In this document: positions 8,191 to 15,648 of the stretch, piece after piece
Numbering within the stretch: the first letter of the stretch is position 1
Layout: the number at the start of each line of letters is the position of its first letter
Assembly: GCA_030018645.1 (NCBI GenBank)
Contig: JASEHX010000001.1
Span: 1 to 28,247 of the forward strand
Origin: Candidatus Margulisiibacteriota bacterium
Lineage (GTDB): Bacteria; Margulisbacteria; WOR-1; O2-12-FULL-45-9
Direction: 5' to 3'
DNA: 28,247 nt
Translations under genes and position numbers: made by a program
Notes under the pieces: generated by a model
The model's database searches: none
Told to the model about the DNA's origin: nothing
The model's input: the letters and a program-made list of their open reading frames with translations, nothing else

Positions 8191-9018
8191 TTACTCGCCA
8201 ATCAATTTTTTATCCAGCTTTGGCAGGTAATTTTCTTTCGAGATCACCGGCCTTCCAAGTCGTTTCTCAAGCTTTTTCCTGGCTCCTCCCGCAATATCGC
8301 CGCCGGCTTTTGCGTCAGTTTTTAATTTGGGCATTCCCTTTGAATTTTCATTGCGTGTAATTTCTGTGGTTGCCCTTTCACCTAACATAGAGAATATTAG
8401 TTCGAAATCATTCATATGATCACGCAGGTTTTCGCGCTTCAACCCTTTTAATTTTTTATACTCTTTTGGCCTGAGCCCAAAGGCAGCTTGGGATATTTCT
8501 GCAGTAAGAATGGCATAATCCCGTTCAAGTTCCGCTCCGCGATTTTTCCATTCATCGGTCAATTCCTCCCGGATAGCGATGCCGCGCATGCGCTTTTCGA
8601 TCCAATCGTCAGGATACCCTTTAGCTTTATACAATACCCTTGTTCTTTTGGTAGCCAGTTCCGGATCTTCGATTTCCTGGATTCTTTCATAGCCAACTTT
8701 AGCTAGCCAGCGTTTGAACGGTTCGGCTTTTGGTGAAGGAATGGATTGGATTATACGGAACAGCCCTTCAGCATTGGCACAGTCGGTGTCACGCATTTTT
8801 CCATCCGGAGCTAACAATTTCAACTGTCGACAAACTGTCGACAGTTCGGCCCCGCTTTCTTCCTTAACCCTTATTTTCATTTTAAACCAATAATCTCTAG
8901 GATTAACACTGTTTGTTAAAACCTCAACAACGTCAATTGTCGAGAACCACCATTCATTCTTATAGATCGTTTTTCGTATTTCTTTTCCTCTAAATAGAGC
9001 AATCCTAGTTTCGTCCAT
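8191..9018 (-). CDS. Bro-N domain protein (phage antirepressor-like)
   Basis: 275 aa. The N-terminal Bro-N region starts RIALFRGKEIRKTIYKNEWW and continues FSTIDVVEVLTNS and DYWFKMKIRV; the central part holds LSTVCRQLKLL, AEGLFRIIQSIPSPKAEPF and WLAKVGYERIQEI, and the C-terminus is basic (GGDIAGGARKKLEKRLGRPV). This architecture occurs in many bacterial and phage genomes and is usually called a Bro-N or antirepressor protein. Its bacterial role is unknown; DNA binding is expected. A clear AAGGAGG precedes the ATG. It is last in the dapA operon, 27 nt after the ImmA/IrrE-like gene. No other phage genes are nearby. Confidence 0.8.
   Translation of the reverse strand: MDETRIALFRGKEIRKTIYKNEWWFSTIDVVEVLTNSVNPRDYWFKMKIRVKEESGAELSTVCRQLKLLAPDGKMRDTDCANAEGLFRIIQSIPSPKAEPFKRWLAKVGYERIQEIEDPELATKRTRVLYKAKGYPDDWIEKRMRGIAIREELTDEWKNRGAELERDYAILTAEISQAAFGLRPKEYKKLKGLKRENLRDHMNDFELIFSMLGERATTEITRNENSKGMPKLKTDAKAGGDIAGGARKKLEKRLGRPVISKENYLPKLDKKLIGE
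8822..8846. repeat. 11-bp tandem repeat forming a palindrome inside the Bro-N gene
   Basis: AACTGTCGACA occurs twice back to back (8822-8832, 8833-8843); with the next three bases the second copy forms the perfect 14-bp palindrome AACTGTCGACAGTT. It encodes the conserved LSTVCRQL stretch, so coding constraint may be the whole explanation. Confidence 0.6.
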
Positions 9019-9045
9019 GCTGTTCTGCCTCCTTTGCCATAAGCA

Positions 9046-9684
9046 TTATTTTGTAAACATAATGTACGCCAAATAGTCGACAACCTTGGGAGAGATGTCG
9101 AGGCCAAGCAGTGATAATGTAAAAGCGTGGGCGGCAACAGAACTTAATCCTTTGATATACTTTTCCTTGATAAACGGGCCAAACTTCCAAACCCTAAATT
9201 TAAACCTTTTGTAAACTTCGCCAATGCGGTCGTGCTCAATGTGACGGAAAAGCTCATGCGCAACTAATATTTTCAGTAAATTATCCGATAACTGTGGATG
9301 ATCCACCCATTTAGCTAATTTCTCATGGTAATCGCGAAAAACCACAATTTCTTTTTTATCTTTGTGGTAAACAGAACCTTTGCTTTTCCCTTCCTCTTCT
9401 CCAGAAACCTTTAGTCCCATAGCAACCGCAATTCTGCGCGGATCGTTATTTTGATATTCAGCCGTTGCCCATTTGGCAGTTTCATCGCCGATCGCGAGCG
9501 CTTCTTTGACTAAATTAAATTTTTCCGGCTCGGGCAATTGCTGGAATACTTTGTCTTTCCCTAATTCAATATAAGCCAAAGCGATACGGCTTCGTTCGTT
9601 ATGCACTCCACCATTAGTTCCATGCTGGATCCGCCTTTCCATTTTTTTTGTTTTGGGCTTTTTCATTCTTACCGTTTTATTCAT
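9046..9684 (-). CDS. ImmA/IrrE-like (putative zinc peptidase) protein with altered HExxH motif
   Basis: 212 aa from the ATG at 9684; a start at 9666 (MKKPKTKKM) is also possible. The N-terminus is very basic. Residues near 145 read ILVAHELFRHIEHD, the place where related peptidases have HExxH; here the fifth position is Arg (codon CGT) and a His follows one residue later. The C-terminal part (RVWKFGPFIKEKYIKGLSSVAAHAF) is well formed, so the gene is not obviously decayed. It overlaps the phosphoesterase end by 8 nt and precedes the Bro-N gene. In mobile elements, ImmA-type peptidases relieve repression; whether this one does anything similar is speculation. The family assignment is tentative. 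Confidence 0.5.
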   Translation of the reverse strand: MNKTVRMKKPKTKKMERRIQHGTNGGVHNERSRIALAYIELGKDKVFQQLPEPEKFNLVKEALAIGDETAKWATAEYQNNDPRRIAVAMGLKVSGEEEGKSKGSVYHKDKKEIVVFRDYHEKLAKWVDHPQLSDNLLKILVAHELFRHIEHDRIGEVYKRFKFRVWKFGPFIKEKYIKGLSSVAAHAFTLSLLGLDISPKVVDYLAYIMFTK

Positions 9685-10462
9685 ATAACATTAATACCTT
9701 ATCCTTTATTTTGTTCCCCTTAACATCAACTCTTACGCAGTGATAAAATCCTCCAAACTCGCGCGGCAGGTAAAGGTTCGCGCCTGCTCCGGCGGTCACC
9801 AGATAGATTGTCCCATCCCGCACCGTCCGGGCATAACCATGGATGTGCCCGGCAAAGACATAATCAACCTTATGTTGCCTAAAAATGGCCATTAACTCTT
9901 CGATTACCTTACGGCCGGACATGATGTGGTCAGGATAAATTTCCGACGGGTCAAAGACCGGCTTGTGCATGAAAACAAAAGTGTGTTCTTGGGCATTAGC
10001 CGCTAAATCGGCCTTTAGCCAGTTAAATTGTTTGGCATCAAAACTCTTCGCCCGGGCGTTGTCTAAAATAACAAAATGCGCACTCCCGTAATCAAAGGAA
10101 TAATAAGTGGGGCCAAAATATTTATGGAAAAGGCCGTACCCTCCGGGGTAAACATCATGGTTGCCAACTACTGTGTATACTTTTGGGGATATCCTTGAAC
10201 TTAAAGAGATGAATTTCTTATAATTGGCTTCACTGGCAGAAGGCACGCTGTCGCCATTATTTACGCAAAAAGCAATCCCTTCTTCGCGGTTGATCCTGTC
10301 AGCCAGATCTTTGAGCATGGCATTATTGCCCTGGCTATCCCCAAAAACAATGAAAGAAAATGATTCTAAAGTTGAAGCCGTTGCAGCAGAAGTTATAGTG
10401 AAATAAACAATAAATATAATCCCGACAAGAATACGCCATATGCCCTCACCCGCTATCCCCAA
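9677..10462 (-). CDS. Exported calcineurin-like metallophosphoesterase
   Basis: The open frame extends to 10585, but its first 41 codons are repeat-derived (PLPKGEG, LSPWEREVS). I place the start at TTG 10462, which has GGAGGTG three bases upstream, itself within the repeat; this gives 261 aa. A hydrophobic signal (IWRILVGIIFIVYFTITSAATA) follows, so the enzyme is likely periplasmic or membrane-tethered. Metallophosphatase motifs in order: VFGDSQG, NNGDSVP, VVGNHDVYPGG, FMHKP and FAGHIHGYAR, giving a complete dimetal site. The substrate is unknown; the closest types are purple-acid-phosphatase-like or phosphodiesterase-like exported enzymes. The true start is uncertain. Confidence 0.78.
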   Translation of the reverse strand: MGIAGEGIWRILVGIIFIVYFTITSAATASTLESFSFIVFGDSQGNNAMLKDLADRINREEGIAFCVNNGDSVPSASEANYKKFISLSSRISPKVYTVVGNHDVYPGGYGLFHKYFGPTYYSFDYGSAHFVILDNARAKSFDAKQFNWLKADLAANAQEHTFVFMHKPVFDPSEIYPDHIMSGRKVIEELMAIFRQHKVDYVFAGHIHGYARTVRDGTIYLVTAGAGANLYLPREFGGFYHCVRVDVKGNKIKDKVLMLYE

Positions 10463-10608
10463 AGACACCTCCCTCTCCCAGGGGGAGAGGGTAAATTTCC
10501 TATTATTGGTATTTCTTATTATCTGCATAAGTATTTTTATAAAATCTTCGTACCAGCACCCCTCTCCCTTCGGGAGAGGGGGCAAAGATTTAACTTAGTG
10601 GGTGAGGG
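10443..10608. repeat. 166-bp palindromic repeat element with two internal hairpins
   Basis: Ends are inverted copies CCCTCACCC (10443-10451) and GGGTGAGGG (10600-10608). Inside lie two strong hairpins, CCCTCTCCC/GGGAGAGGG (10471-10491) and CCCCTCTCCC/GGGAGAGGGG (10559-10581). The element supplies the end and stop codon of the TIM-barrel gene (ESLTH) and the beginning of the phosphoesterase frame. It resembles palindromic interspersed repeats that encode PLPKGEG/LSPWERE-type peptides in many environmental genomes; a single end (GCGGGTGAGGG) recurs at 11750-11760 inside queH. The hairpins could also attenuate transcription between the two genes. Confidence 0.8.
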
Positions 10609-11284
10609 ATTCCCCTCCCATCTCATCTATAGCCGTTTTAAACTTGCAGACAGCATCCGCAACATGCTTGGCGGTTGTCCCCAGCACCGTCTTTGTGAGC
10701 AGCAATCCTTTTGCTCCGGTATCGGCAATGATTGATACTTCCGACGGGCGGATGTGGCGCTGGGTGGGGATGATGACCGGCAAATTGGCAGAAAGGATAA
10801 TGGAAATATAACTTTGCAGGTCGCCCACTACCAGATCGGTTTCAGGGTCAGCGGTTGGAATAATAGCCGCGTCCACCGCCTGGAAACTGTTATGGGTCAG
10901 CTCGATCAACTCATCTAAAGTATACCGGCTGTTGAGAGACAATACCCTGGCAAGTTTCTTTGACTTTAATAAATCGGGCGAAAGATGTTCTACCCCAATA
11001 TTAATGTAATCAAACCCCAATTTTTCGATCTCATTCAATTCTTTCTTGTGCAAATCCTTATGGCTGCCGATAGAGATGCCAATCGGCGCTTCGACAATTT
11101 TTAAGATATTGATGATCGTTTTCCGTTCCTGGTCAATGGTGTTGAACTCGCGCATGTTTAACAGTAATTGCAGCGCATCCGCGCCCGCCGCAAACGCCGC
11201 CTCCGCCATTTCCAAATCATTCTCCGGCAGAGAAACAATTAAGGTAAGCTTATTATTGTTTATTAAATCTATTAGTTTTGACAT
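10595..11284 (-). CDS. TIM-barrel protein of unknown function
   Basis: 229 aa from the ATG at 11284 (MSKLIDLINNN), overlapping the queH end by 13 nt with a weak ribosome site. Alternating strands and helices with FAAGADALQLLL, PIGISIGSH, FDYINIGVEH, AAIIPTADPE, LPVIIPTQRH and a late IADTGAKGLLLTKTVLG suggest a (beta/alpha)8 barrel with a C-terminal phosphate-binding loop, as in small epimerases or phosphosugar/nucleotide enzymes. I do not recognise a named family. The last residues (GESLTH) and the stop are encoded by the palindromic repeat, so the original C-terminus was probably altered slightly. Confidence 0.6.
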   Translation of the reverse strand: MSKLIDLINNNKLTLIVSLPENDLEMAEAAFAAGADALQLLLNMREFNTIDQERKTIINILKIVEAPIGISIGSHKDLHKKELNEIEKLGFDYINIGVEHLSPDLLKSKKLARVLSLNSRYTLDELIELTHNSFQAVDAAIIPTADPETDLVVGDLQSYISIILSANLPVIIPTQRHIRPSEVSIIADTGAKGLLLTKTVLGTTAKHVADAVCKFKTAIDEMGGESLTH

Positions 11285-11775
11285 CCGCAATACTTTTGCC
11301 GATATAGTCCCATCGCTTTTGCCGTTTTCTGGCTTTCGCGAAAGCCAGAACGAAAATCGCGATAGAAGAATTTTACACCATACTTGGCCGCCGTGTCATG
11401 TCCAATTTTTTTCAGCAGTTCATGGTTCTGATAAGGGCTGATCAATAAAGTGGTGGAAAAATATTCAAATTCTTTTTCCTGCGCTATCTGCGCGGTTTTG
11501 GTAAAGCGGACGCGACAGCAAGATTCGCAATCGTTTGGCTGAAGGCAGACATCATTTTCAGCAAATATCACATTTAATCCAACTTTACCGGCATATTCTT
11601 CCATGGTTTTTCGCCGGCGCTCATACTCCTCCTGCGGCTGGATATTGGGATTATAAAACAGCGAGTAAACAACTAAGTTTTCTTTGAGTAATTCTTGATA
11701 AACAAAAGTCGTACAAGGGGCGCAGCAGGAGTGAAGCAACAAAGCGCTGGCGGGTGAGGGTGTTAATTTATTCAC
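11272..11775 (-). CDS. queH: Epoxyqueuosine reductase QueH
   Basis: 167 aa, slightly short for the family. QueH (formerly DUF208) reduces epoxyqueuosine to queuosine in tRNA using an Fe-S cluster plus a second metal site. Conserved cysteines are present: LLHSCCAPC (C17, C18, C21), the CESCCRVRF block and the C-terminal YCGC; FYNPNIQPQEEYERR and TLLISPYQNHELL are also typical. The start is GTG, 1 nt after the dapA stop, without a clear Shine-Dalgarno, suggesting coupling. The N-terminal LTPSPAS is encoded by a lone copy of the repeat end found at 10443, so it is probably a secondary addition before the normal family start near residue 12. Confidence 0.88.
   Translation of the reverse strand: MNKLTPSPASALLLHSCCAPCTTFVYQELLKENLVVYSLFYNPNIQPQEEYERRRKTMEEYAGKVGLNVIFAENDVCLQPNDCESCCRVRFTKTAQIAQEKEFEYFSTTLLISPYQNHELLKKIGHDTAAKYGVKFFYRDFRSGFRESQKTAKAMGLYRQKYCGCQN
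11750..11760. repeat. Solitary end of the palindromic repeat
   Basis: GCGGGTGAGGG is the exact inverse of the CCCTCACCCGC end of the element at 10443-10608. It lies within the first codons of queH. Confidence 0.45.
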
Positions 11776-11776
11776 A

Positions 11777-12658
11777 CTAAACTAGACTTAGCTCTTTTAG
11801 CACTTGCTTAATTTCTTCTTTTTGCTTGTCAGTTGGTTCAACCAGCGGCAAGCGGGTTTTCCCCACCGGAAAGCCGACTTGTCCCAGGGCATACTTGACT
11901 GGTGAAGGATTGGAAGTGATAAATAAGACCTTAAAGAGCGGCAGGAGTTTGTGGTGGATTTCAGCCGCCTTTTGGACATTGCCGGCATGGTATCCGTTGA
12001 CCATTTCGGCAATCTCTTTGCCGACCAAATGCGAAGCCACCGATATTACGCCGATTGCCCCAACGGAAAGCATAGGCAAAGTCATCGAATCATCGCCGCT
12101 CCAGAGAATAAACTCTTTCGGACACAAATTGCGGGTAAAAGAGGTCTGGTCAACATTGCCGGCAGAATCTTTGAGTCCGATATAGTTTTTGATTTGCGCA
12201 ATTTTAGCGGTTGTTTCCGGCAGCAGATTGATGCCCGTCCTGCCGGGAATATTATAGATGATCAAGGGCAAACTGGTATTTTCCGCAATCGCCTTAAAAT
12301 GCGCAAACAGCCCTTCTGGGGACGGCTTATTATAATAAGGAACAACAATCAGCGCCCCATCAACTCCGATTTTTTCGGCTTCTTTTGTGGATTTTACCGT
12401 AGTTACCGTGGAATTTGACCCGGTCCCGGCAATGACTTTGCATTTTCCGCCAACTGCTTTTTTAATTACCTTGTATAGTTCGTATTCTTCTTCGTGGGTT
12501 AAGGTGGGAGATTCGCCAGTCGTTCCATGGATCACCAGCGCTTCTGAACCGTTATTGTTTAACCGGACTGCCAATTCCTCGGCTCGAGCAAAATCAACCG
12601 AAAAATCATCTTTTAGCGGGGTTGCCATTGCCGTGATTACTTTGCCAAAGTTAGTCAT
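11777..12658 (-). CDS. dapA: 4-hydroxy-tetrahydrodipicolinate synthase
   Basis: 293 aa, standard. It condenses pyruvate with aspartate semialdehyde in the lysine/diaminopimelate pathway. The Schiff-base lysine is K163 (GLKDSAG), the catalytic tyrosine Y135 (IIYNIPGRTG), and the Thr pair lies in HGTTGES (45-50); VPYYNKPSPEG also fits. First gene of the 12658-8191 operon, with a GGAGG site and its own promoter, divergent from hldE. No other lysine gene is nearby. Confidence 0.95.
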   Translation of the reverse strand: MTNFGKVITAMATPLKDDFSVDFARAEELAVRLNNNGSEALVIHGTTGESPTLTHEEEYELYKVIKKAVGGKCKVIAGTGSNSTVTTVKSTKEAEKIGVDGALIVVPYYNKPSPEGLFAHFKAIAENTSLPLIIYNIPGRTGINLLPETTAKIAQIKNYIGLKDSAGNVDQTSFTRNLCPKEFILWSGDDSMTLPMLSVGAIGVISVASHLVGKEIAEMVNGYHAGNVQKAAEIHHKLLPLFKVLFITSNPSPVKYALGQVGFPVGKTRLPLVEPTDKQKEEIKQVLKELSLV

Positions 12659-12689
12659 ATCAATCCTCCTTGATCCCGACTTGATTTGA

Positions 12690-12698
12690 ATTATAGCA
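12690..12698 (-). promoter_or_regulatory. dapA promoter (extended -10)
   Basis: Minus strand TGCTATAAT (TATAAT at 12690-12695). The -35 is poor (TTAAAG at 17 bp), so the TGn extension probably matters. Predicted start about 12683, giving a 24-nt leader that includes GGAGG, unlike the leaderless hldE promoter facing it. Confidence 0.6.
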
Positions 12699-12703
12699 TA
12701 TCA

Positions 12704-12733
12704 TTGCCATCTCTTTAACAAATGCGCTATAAT
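12704..12733 (+). promoter_or_regulatory. hldE operon promoter
   Basis: TTGCCA (12704-12709), an 18-bp spacer, TATAAT (12728-12733). Predicted start near 12740, about 3 nt before the ATG at 12743, which has no Shine-Dalgarno. It overlaps the divergent dapA promoter region. Confidence 0.7.
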
Positions 12734-12742
12734 AAACTGCCC

Positions 12743-14194
12743 ATGGACAATTTAAAAACCATCCTCCCCAAAATGCAAGGCAAAAAAGTGCTGGTTTTCG
12801 GCGATGTCATGCTGGATGAACACATCTGGAGCAATGTAACCCGCATTTCCCCCGAAGCACCGATACCAATTGCCGATGTCCAGCGCATCACCCATGTCCC
12901 CGGCGGAAGCGGTAATGTTGCGGCCAATATTTCTGCCCTGGGCGCGTATCCATATCTCGTTGGTATTATTGGACAAGACAGTTCTGGTGCGAAGCTGTGC
13001 AAAGCTCTCAAACAAGCGCATGTCCCGACCCAATATTTGATCAAAGACAATCAGCGCCCGACAATTTTAAAATCCAGGATTATTGCCGGATCACAGCATG
13101 TTGTCCGCGTGGATCGCGAAGATCGGACCGATCTGCCCAATACCTTAAAAGAACAAATCGTCAAAGCAGTACAGCATATTATCCCGCTGGTTGACGCGGT
13201 TGTTATTTCGGACTACGGCAAAGGATTAGTTACAGAAGAAACATCCCAAGCTGTGATTTCTTCCTGCAGAAAATATAATAAACCTGTAGCTGTTGACCCC
13301 AAAGGTGAAAACTATCAAAAATACCGGCAAGCCACTATCATTACTCCCAATCAAAAAGAAGCGTCCGTGGCTAGTCGGATCAATATTACTGACCGGACAG
13401 GCTTACGCAAATCTGGGCATACTTTATTAAGACAAACCAAATGCAAATTCATACTAATTACCCGCGGCAAAGAAGGCATGTCCCTTTTTTCCTCCCAATC
13501 AAAAGAACAGCATATCCCAGCCCTTGCCCGTGATGTTTTTGACATTACCGGCGCGGGAGATACGGTTATTGCGGTGCTTACGCTGACCCTTGCCGCTGGC
13601 GCTGATATGAAAGATGCTGTAGTCCTTGCCAATATTGCCGCTTCTGTGGTTGTAGGAAAAGTAGGAACCACCCCCTGCAGTAAATGGGAGCTTGAAGAAG
13701 CCATTGCCGGTCATGAATCCATCGCCCGCAAAATCAAAACCCAAAAAGAACTAACAAATATCACCAAAAACCTGCGCAGTGCGCAGGAAAAAATCGTTTT
13801 TACTAACGGCTGTTTTGATATTCTGCACCTAGGGCACGTACGCTACCTGCGCGAAGCTAAAAAGTATGGGGACGTTTTAATTATCGGGCTAAACAGCGAT
13901 AACTCGGTCAAATTATTAAAAGGAAAAGACCGCCCCTATGTGTCCGAGCTGGAGCGCGCTGAAATCCTAGCGTCATTAGAATGCGTTGATTACGTCGTCA
14001 TCTTTTCAGAATCGCGGCCGGATAATTTAATTAAACTTATAAAGCCCGATTTTCATATCAAAGGCGGGGATTATAAAGCTGCGGGTCTGCCGGAAAGAAA
14101 ACTGGTGGAATCTCTGGGCGGAAAAGTGCTGGTAATTCCTCCCATTGAAGGCCGGTCAACAACTAATATAGTGAAAAGGATATTAGGGAAATGA
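12743..14194 (+). CDS. hldE: Bifunctional heptose-7-phosphate kinase / heptose-1-phosphate nucleotidyltransferase
   Basis: 483 aa from the ATG at 12743; an in-frame ATG at 12722 lies upstream of the predicted transcription start and is unlikely. The N-terminal PfkB/ribokinase-type kinase shows VFGDVMLDEH, VPGGSGNVAAN and the catalytic GAGD (270-273). The C-terminal nucleotidyltransferase has FTNGCFDILHLGH (HxGH at 362-365) and the late IEGRSTTNIVKRI. Together they make ADP-heptose (or a similar NDP-heptose) for LPS core, strong evidence for an outer membrane. First gene of a four-gene operon; its TGA overlaps the next ATG. Confidence 0.93.
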   Translation: MDNLKTILPKMQGKKVLVFGDVMLDEHIWSNVTRISPEAPIPIADVQRITHVPGGSGNVAANISALGAYPYLVGIIGQDSSGAKLCKALKQAHVPTQYLIKDNQRPTILKSRIIAGSQHVVRVDREDRTDLPNTLKEQIVKAVQHIIPLVDAVVISDYGKGLVTEETSQAVISSCRKYNKPVAVDPKGENYQKYRQATIITPNQKEASVASRINITDRTGLRKSGHTLLRQTKCKFILITRGKEGMSLFSSQSKEQHIPALARDVFDITGAGDTVIAVLTLTLAAGADMKDAVVLANIAASVVVGKVGTTPCSKWELEEAIAGHESIARKIKTQKELTNITKNLRSAQEKIVFTNGCFDILHLGHVRYLREAKKYGDVLIIGLNSDNSVKLLKGKDRPYVSELERAEILASLECVDYVVIFSESRPDNLIKLIKPDFHIKGGDYKAAGLPERKLVESLGGKVLVIPPIEGRSTTNIVKRILGK

Positions 14195-14805
14195 ATTTAC
14201 GCGTTTTCTTGACCTTTGCTACTTGCTGCTTGACCCTATTTTGCTTTGCTTTTACTTCCTACGCTTGGGTCATTACCAAGGAATTAAAGAAAGAGCTGGC
14301 CGAAAAAACAACTTATGTTAAAAAAAATCCCAAGGATCCGGAAGCACAATTTGAACTGGCCGTCACGCAAGGTTATACCAACCATTTGCTGGAAGGCATG
14401 TCATCTTTAAAAAAAGTTAATGATATCGACCCGCAATTTAAGCTTGAGGCCTTAGAGATTTATTTCAATAAAGTCCTAGAAGACCCGAATGACTGGAAAT
14501 TGCGCTTCCGTTTGGCATTTATATACTACTTCAATGATCGGTACCCGGAAGCAATCCGTGAACTTAATAATGTGTTAATCATTGATCCTTACAATGTTTG
14601 GGCTATGGGTTATTTAGCCCTTTTATATGGTTATATGAATGAAGTTGACAAGGCAATCGCAATAACCAAACAAGCCCTGAAAGTAGACAGTAATGTGGCC
14701 GCTCTCCATCTCTTATTGGGAGAAGGTTATGCCAAGAAAGGCAACGGTTGGGGCGCCTTCCGCGAAAGGCTGGAAGCCGTGCGCTTAAAGTCCCTAGGTT
14801 ATTGA
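14191..14805 (+). CDS. Exported TPR-repeat protein
   Basis: 204 aa. A signal peptide spans about residues 1-25 (hydrophobic run, then FTSYA before W26), indicating periplasmic location. At least four helix-turn-helix TPR-like units follow: PKDPEAQFELAVTQGY, PNDWKLRFRLAFIYYF, PYNVWAMGYLALLYGY and SNVAALHLLLGEGYAKKG, each with the G/A-Y-P-like spacing of tetratricopeptide repeats. Such proteins are protein-protein scaffolds; the neighbours (hldE and an LptC-like gene) hint at a role in envelope assembly, which is inference. Start overlaps hldE by 4 nt; 1 nt separates it from the next gene. Confidence 0.75.
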   Translation: MNLRVFLTFATCCLTLFCFAFTSYAWVITKELKKELAEKTTYVKKNPKDPEAQFELAVTQGYTNHLLEGMSSLKKVNDIDPQFKLEALEIYFNKVLEDPNDWKLRFRLAFIYYFNDRYPEAIRELNNVLIIDPYNVWAMGYLALLYGYMNEVDKAIAITKQALKVDSNVAALHLLLGEGYAKKGNGWGAFRERLEAVRLKSLGY

Positions 14806-14806
14806 A

Positions 14807-15646
14807 ATGACGATCAGCAATAAAATCATTTTTACAACTTTTATTCTATTTGTCGGTGGAATTTTCTTATGGGCCATCTTTGCTCCCAAAGAAGATATTT
14901 CAACCCAAATTCATAAAACGCTAAAAGAACAGGAAAAGAAAGCCGATGTAATTTTTAAGGAAGTTAAATTCCAGGAAATATCGTCCGGCAAAAAATATTG
15001 GGACCTTTTGGCGCAAAGCGCCATGCTTAACAAGTCCACTCAAATCGCCGCCCTAAAGTCAGCTAAAGGGACTTTTTATAAAAATGGGAAAGCGGTGCTT
15101 TTGTTCCGTTCACCGGCAGCTTTGTGGGACATGAAAAAGAAGGAAATCTGGCTGGACAAACCGCTGGGTAAGGGAGCTGGTTTCTGGTTTAATGCCAATA
15201 ATTTAAGCTGGAAATTTGCCGACCAAAAACTTTTATGCCGCGGTGAAATCATTCTCAATAAAGGAGAAGTAACCGCTTTTTGTGACAAATTAGAAAGTGA
15301 TGTGGCACTGGAGAAAGCCGCACTGCAAGGCAATCCCCGTATTATTGTTGCGGTAAATGGACGCGCGCCCATATCAAATGCTAAAATCACCTGTGAAAAA
15401 ATCTTATATCGGCAGCAAGATGAATTGATCGACCTCTTTGGCAGTGTTAAAATTAGTTACCAGGACATAACTGCCAGCGGCAACTCTGCCCGCTATTTGA
15501 CCCAAGGCAAAATCATTATTCTAGAAGGGCAAGCCCATGCTGTCCAAGGCGGCAGCCGCCTTTCCGGTGATAAAGTAAAAGTCGATCTGAAAGAAAACAA
15601 AATATCGGTAATTGGGAAAGGCAAAATTTCCGTCAGTGAGGAATAA
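14807..15646 (+). CDS. lptC: LptC-like LPS export protein with LptA/OstA-like C-terminal region
   Basis: 279 aa, longer than typical LptC (about 190). A single N-terminal membrane anchor (IIFTTFILFVGGIFLWAIF, residues 8-26) precedes a region rich in beta strands. Residues about 45-130 (VIFKEVKFQEISSGKKYW, AKGTFYKNGKAVLLF) match the LptC start; the rest, with repeated segments such as DLFGSVKISYQD, ASGNSARYLTQ, IILEGQAHAVQGGSRLSGDKV, is like the OstA/LptA beta-jellyroll. LptC bridges the inner-membrane LptBFG transporter to periplasmic LptA. A combined LptC-LptA protein could serve both steps. The LptC assignment is good; the fusion reading is inference. Confidence 0.75.
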   Translation: MTISNKIIFTTFILFVGGIFLWAIFAPKEDISTQIHKTLKEQEKKADVIFKEVKFQEISSGKKYWDLLAQSAMLNKSTQIAALKSAKGTFYKNGKAVLLFRSPAALWDMKKKEIWLDKPLGKGAGFWFNANNLSWKFADQKLLCRGEIILNKGEVTAFCDKLESDVALEKAALQGNPRIIVAVNGRAPISNAKITCEKILYRQQDELIDLFGSVKISYQDITASGNSARYLTQGKIIILEGQAHAVQGGSRLSGDKVKVDLKENKISVIGKGKISVSEE

Positions 15647-15648
15647 AA

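Noticed and set aside
12722..12742. Upstream ATG for hldE
   Set aside because: It lies inside the -10 region of the likely promoter, and the seven added residues are not part of the family.
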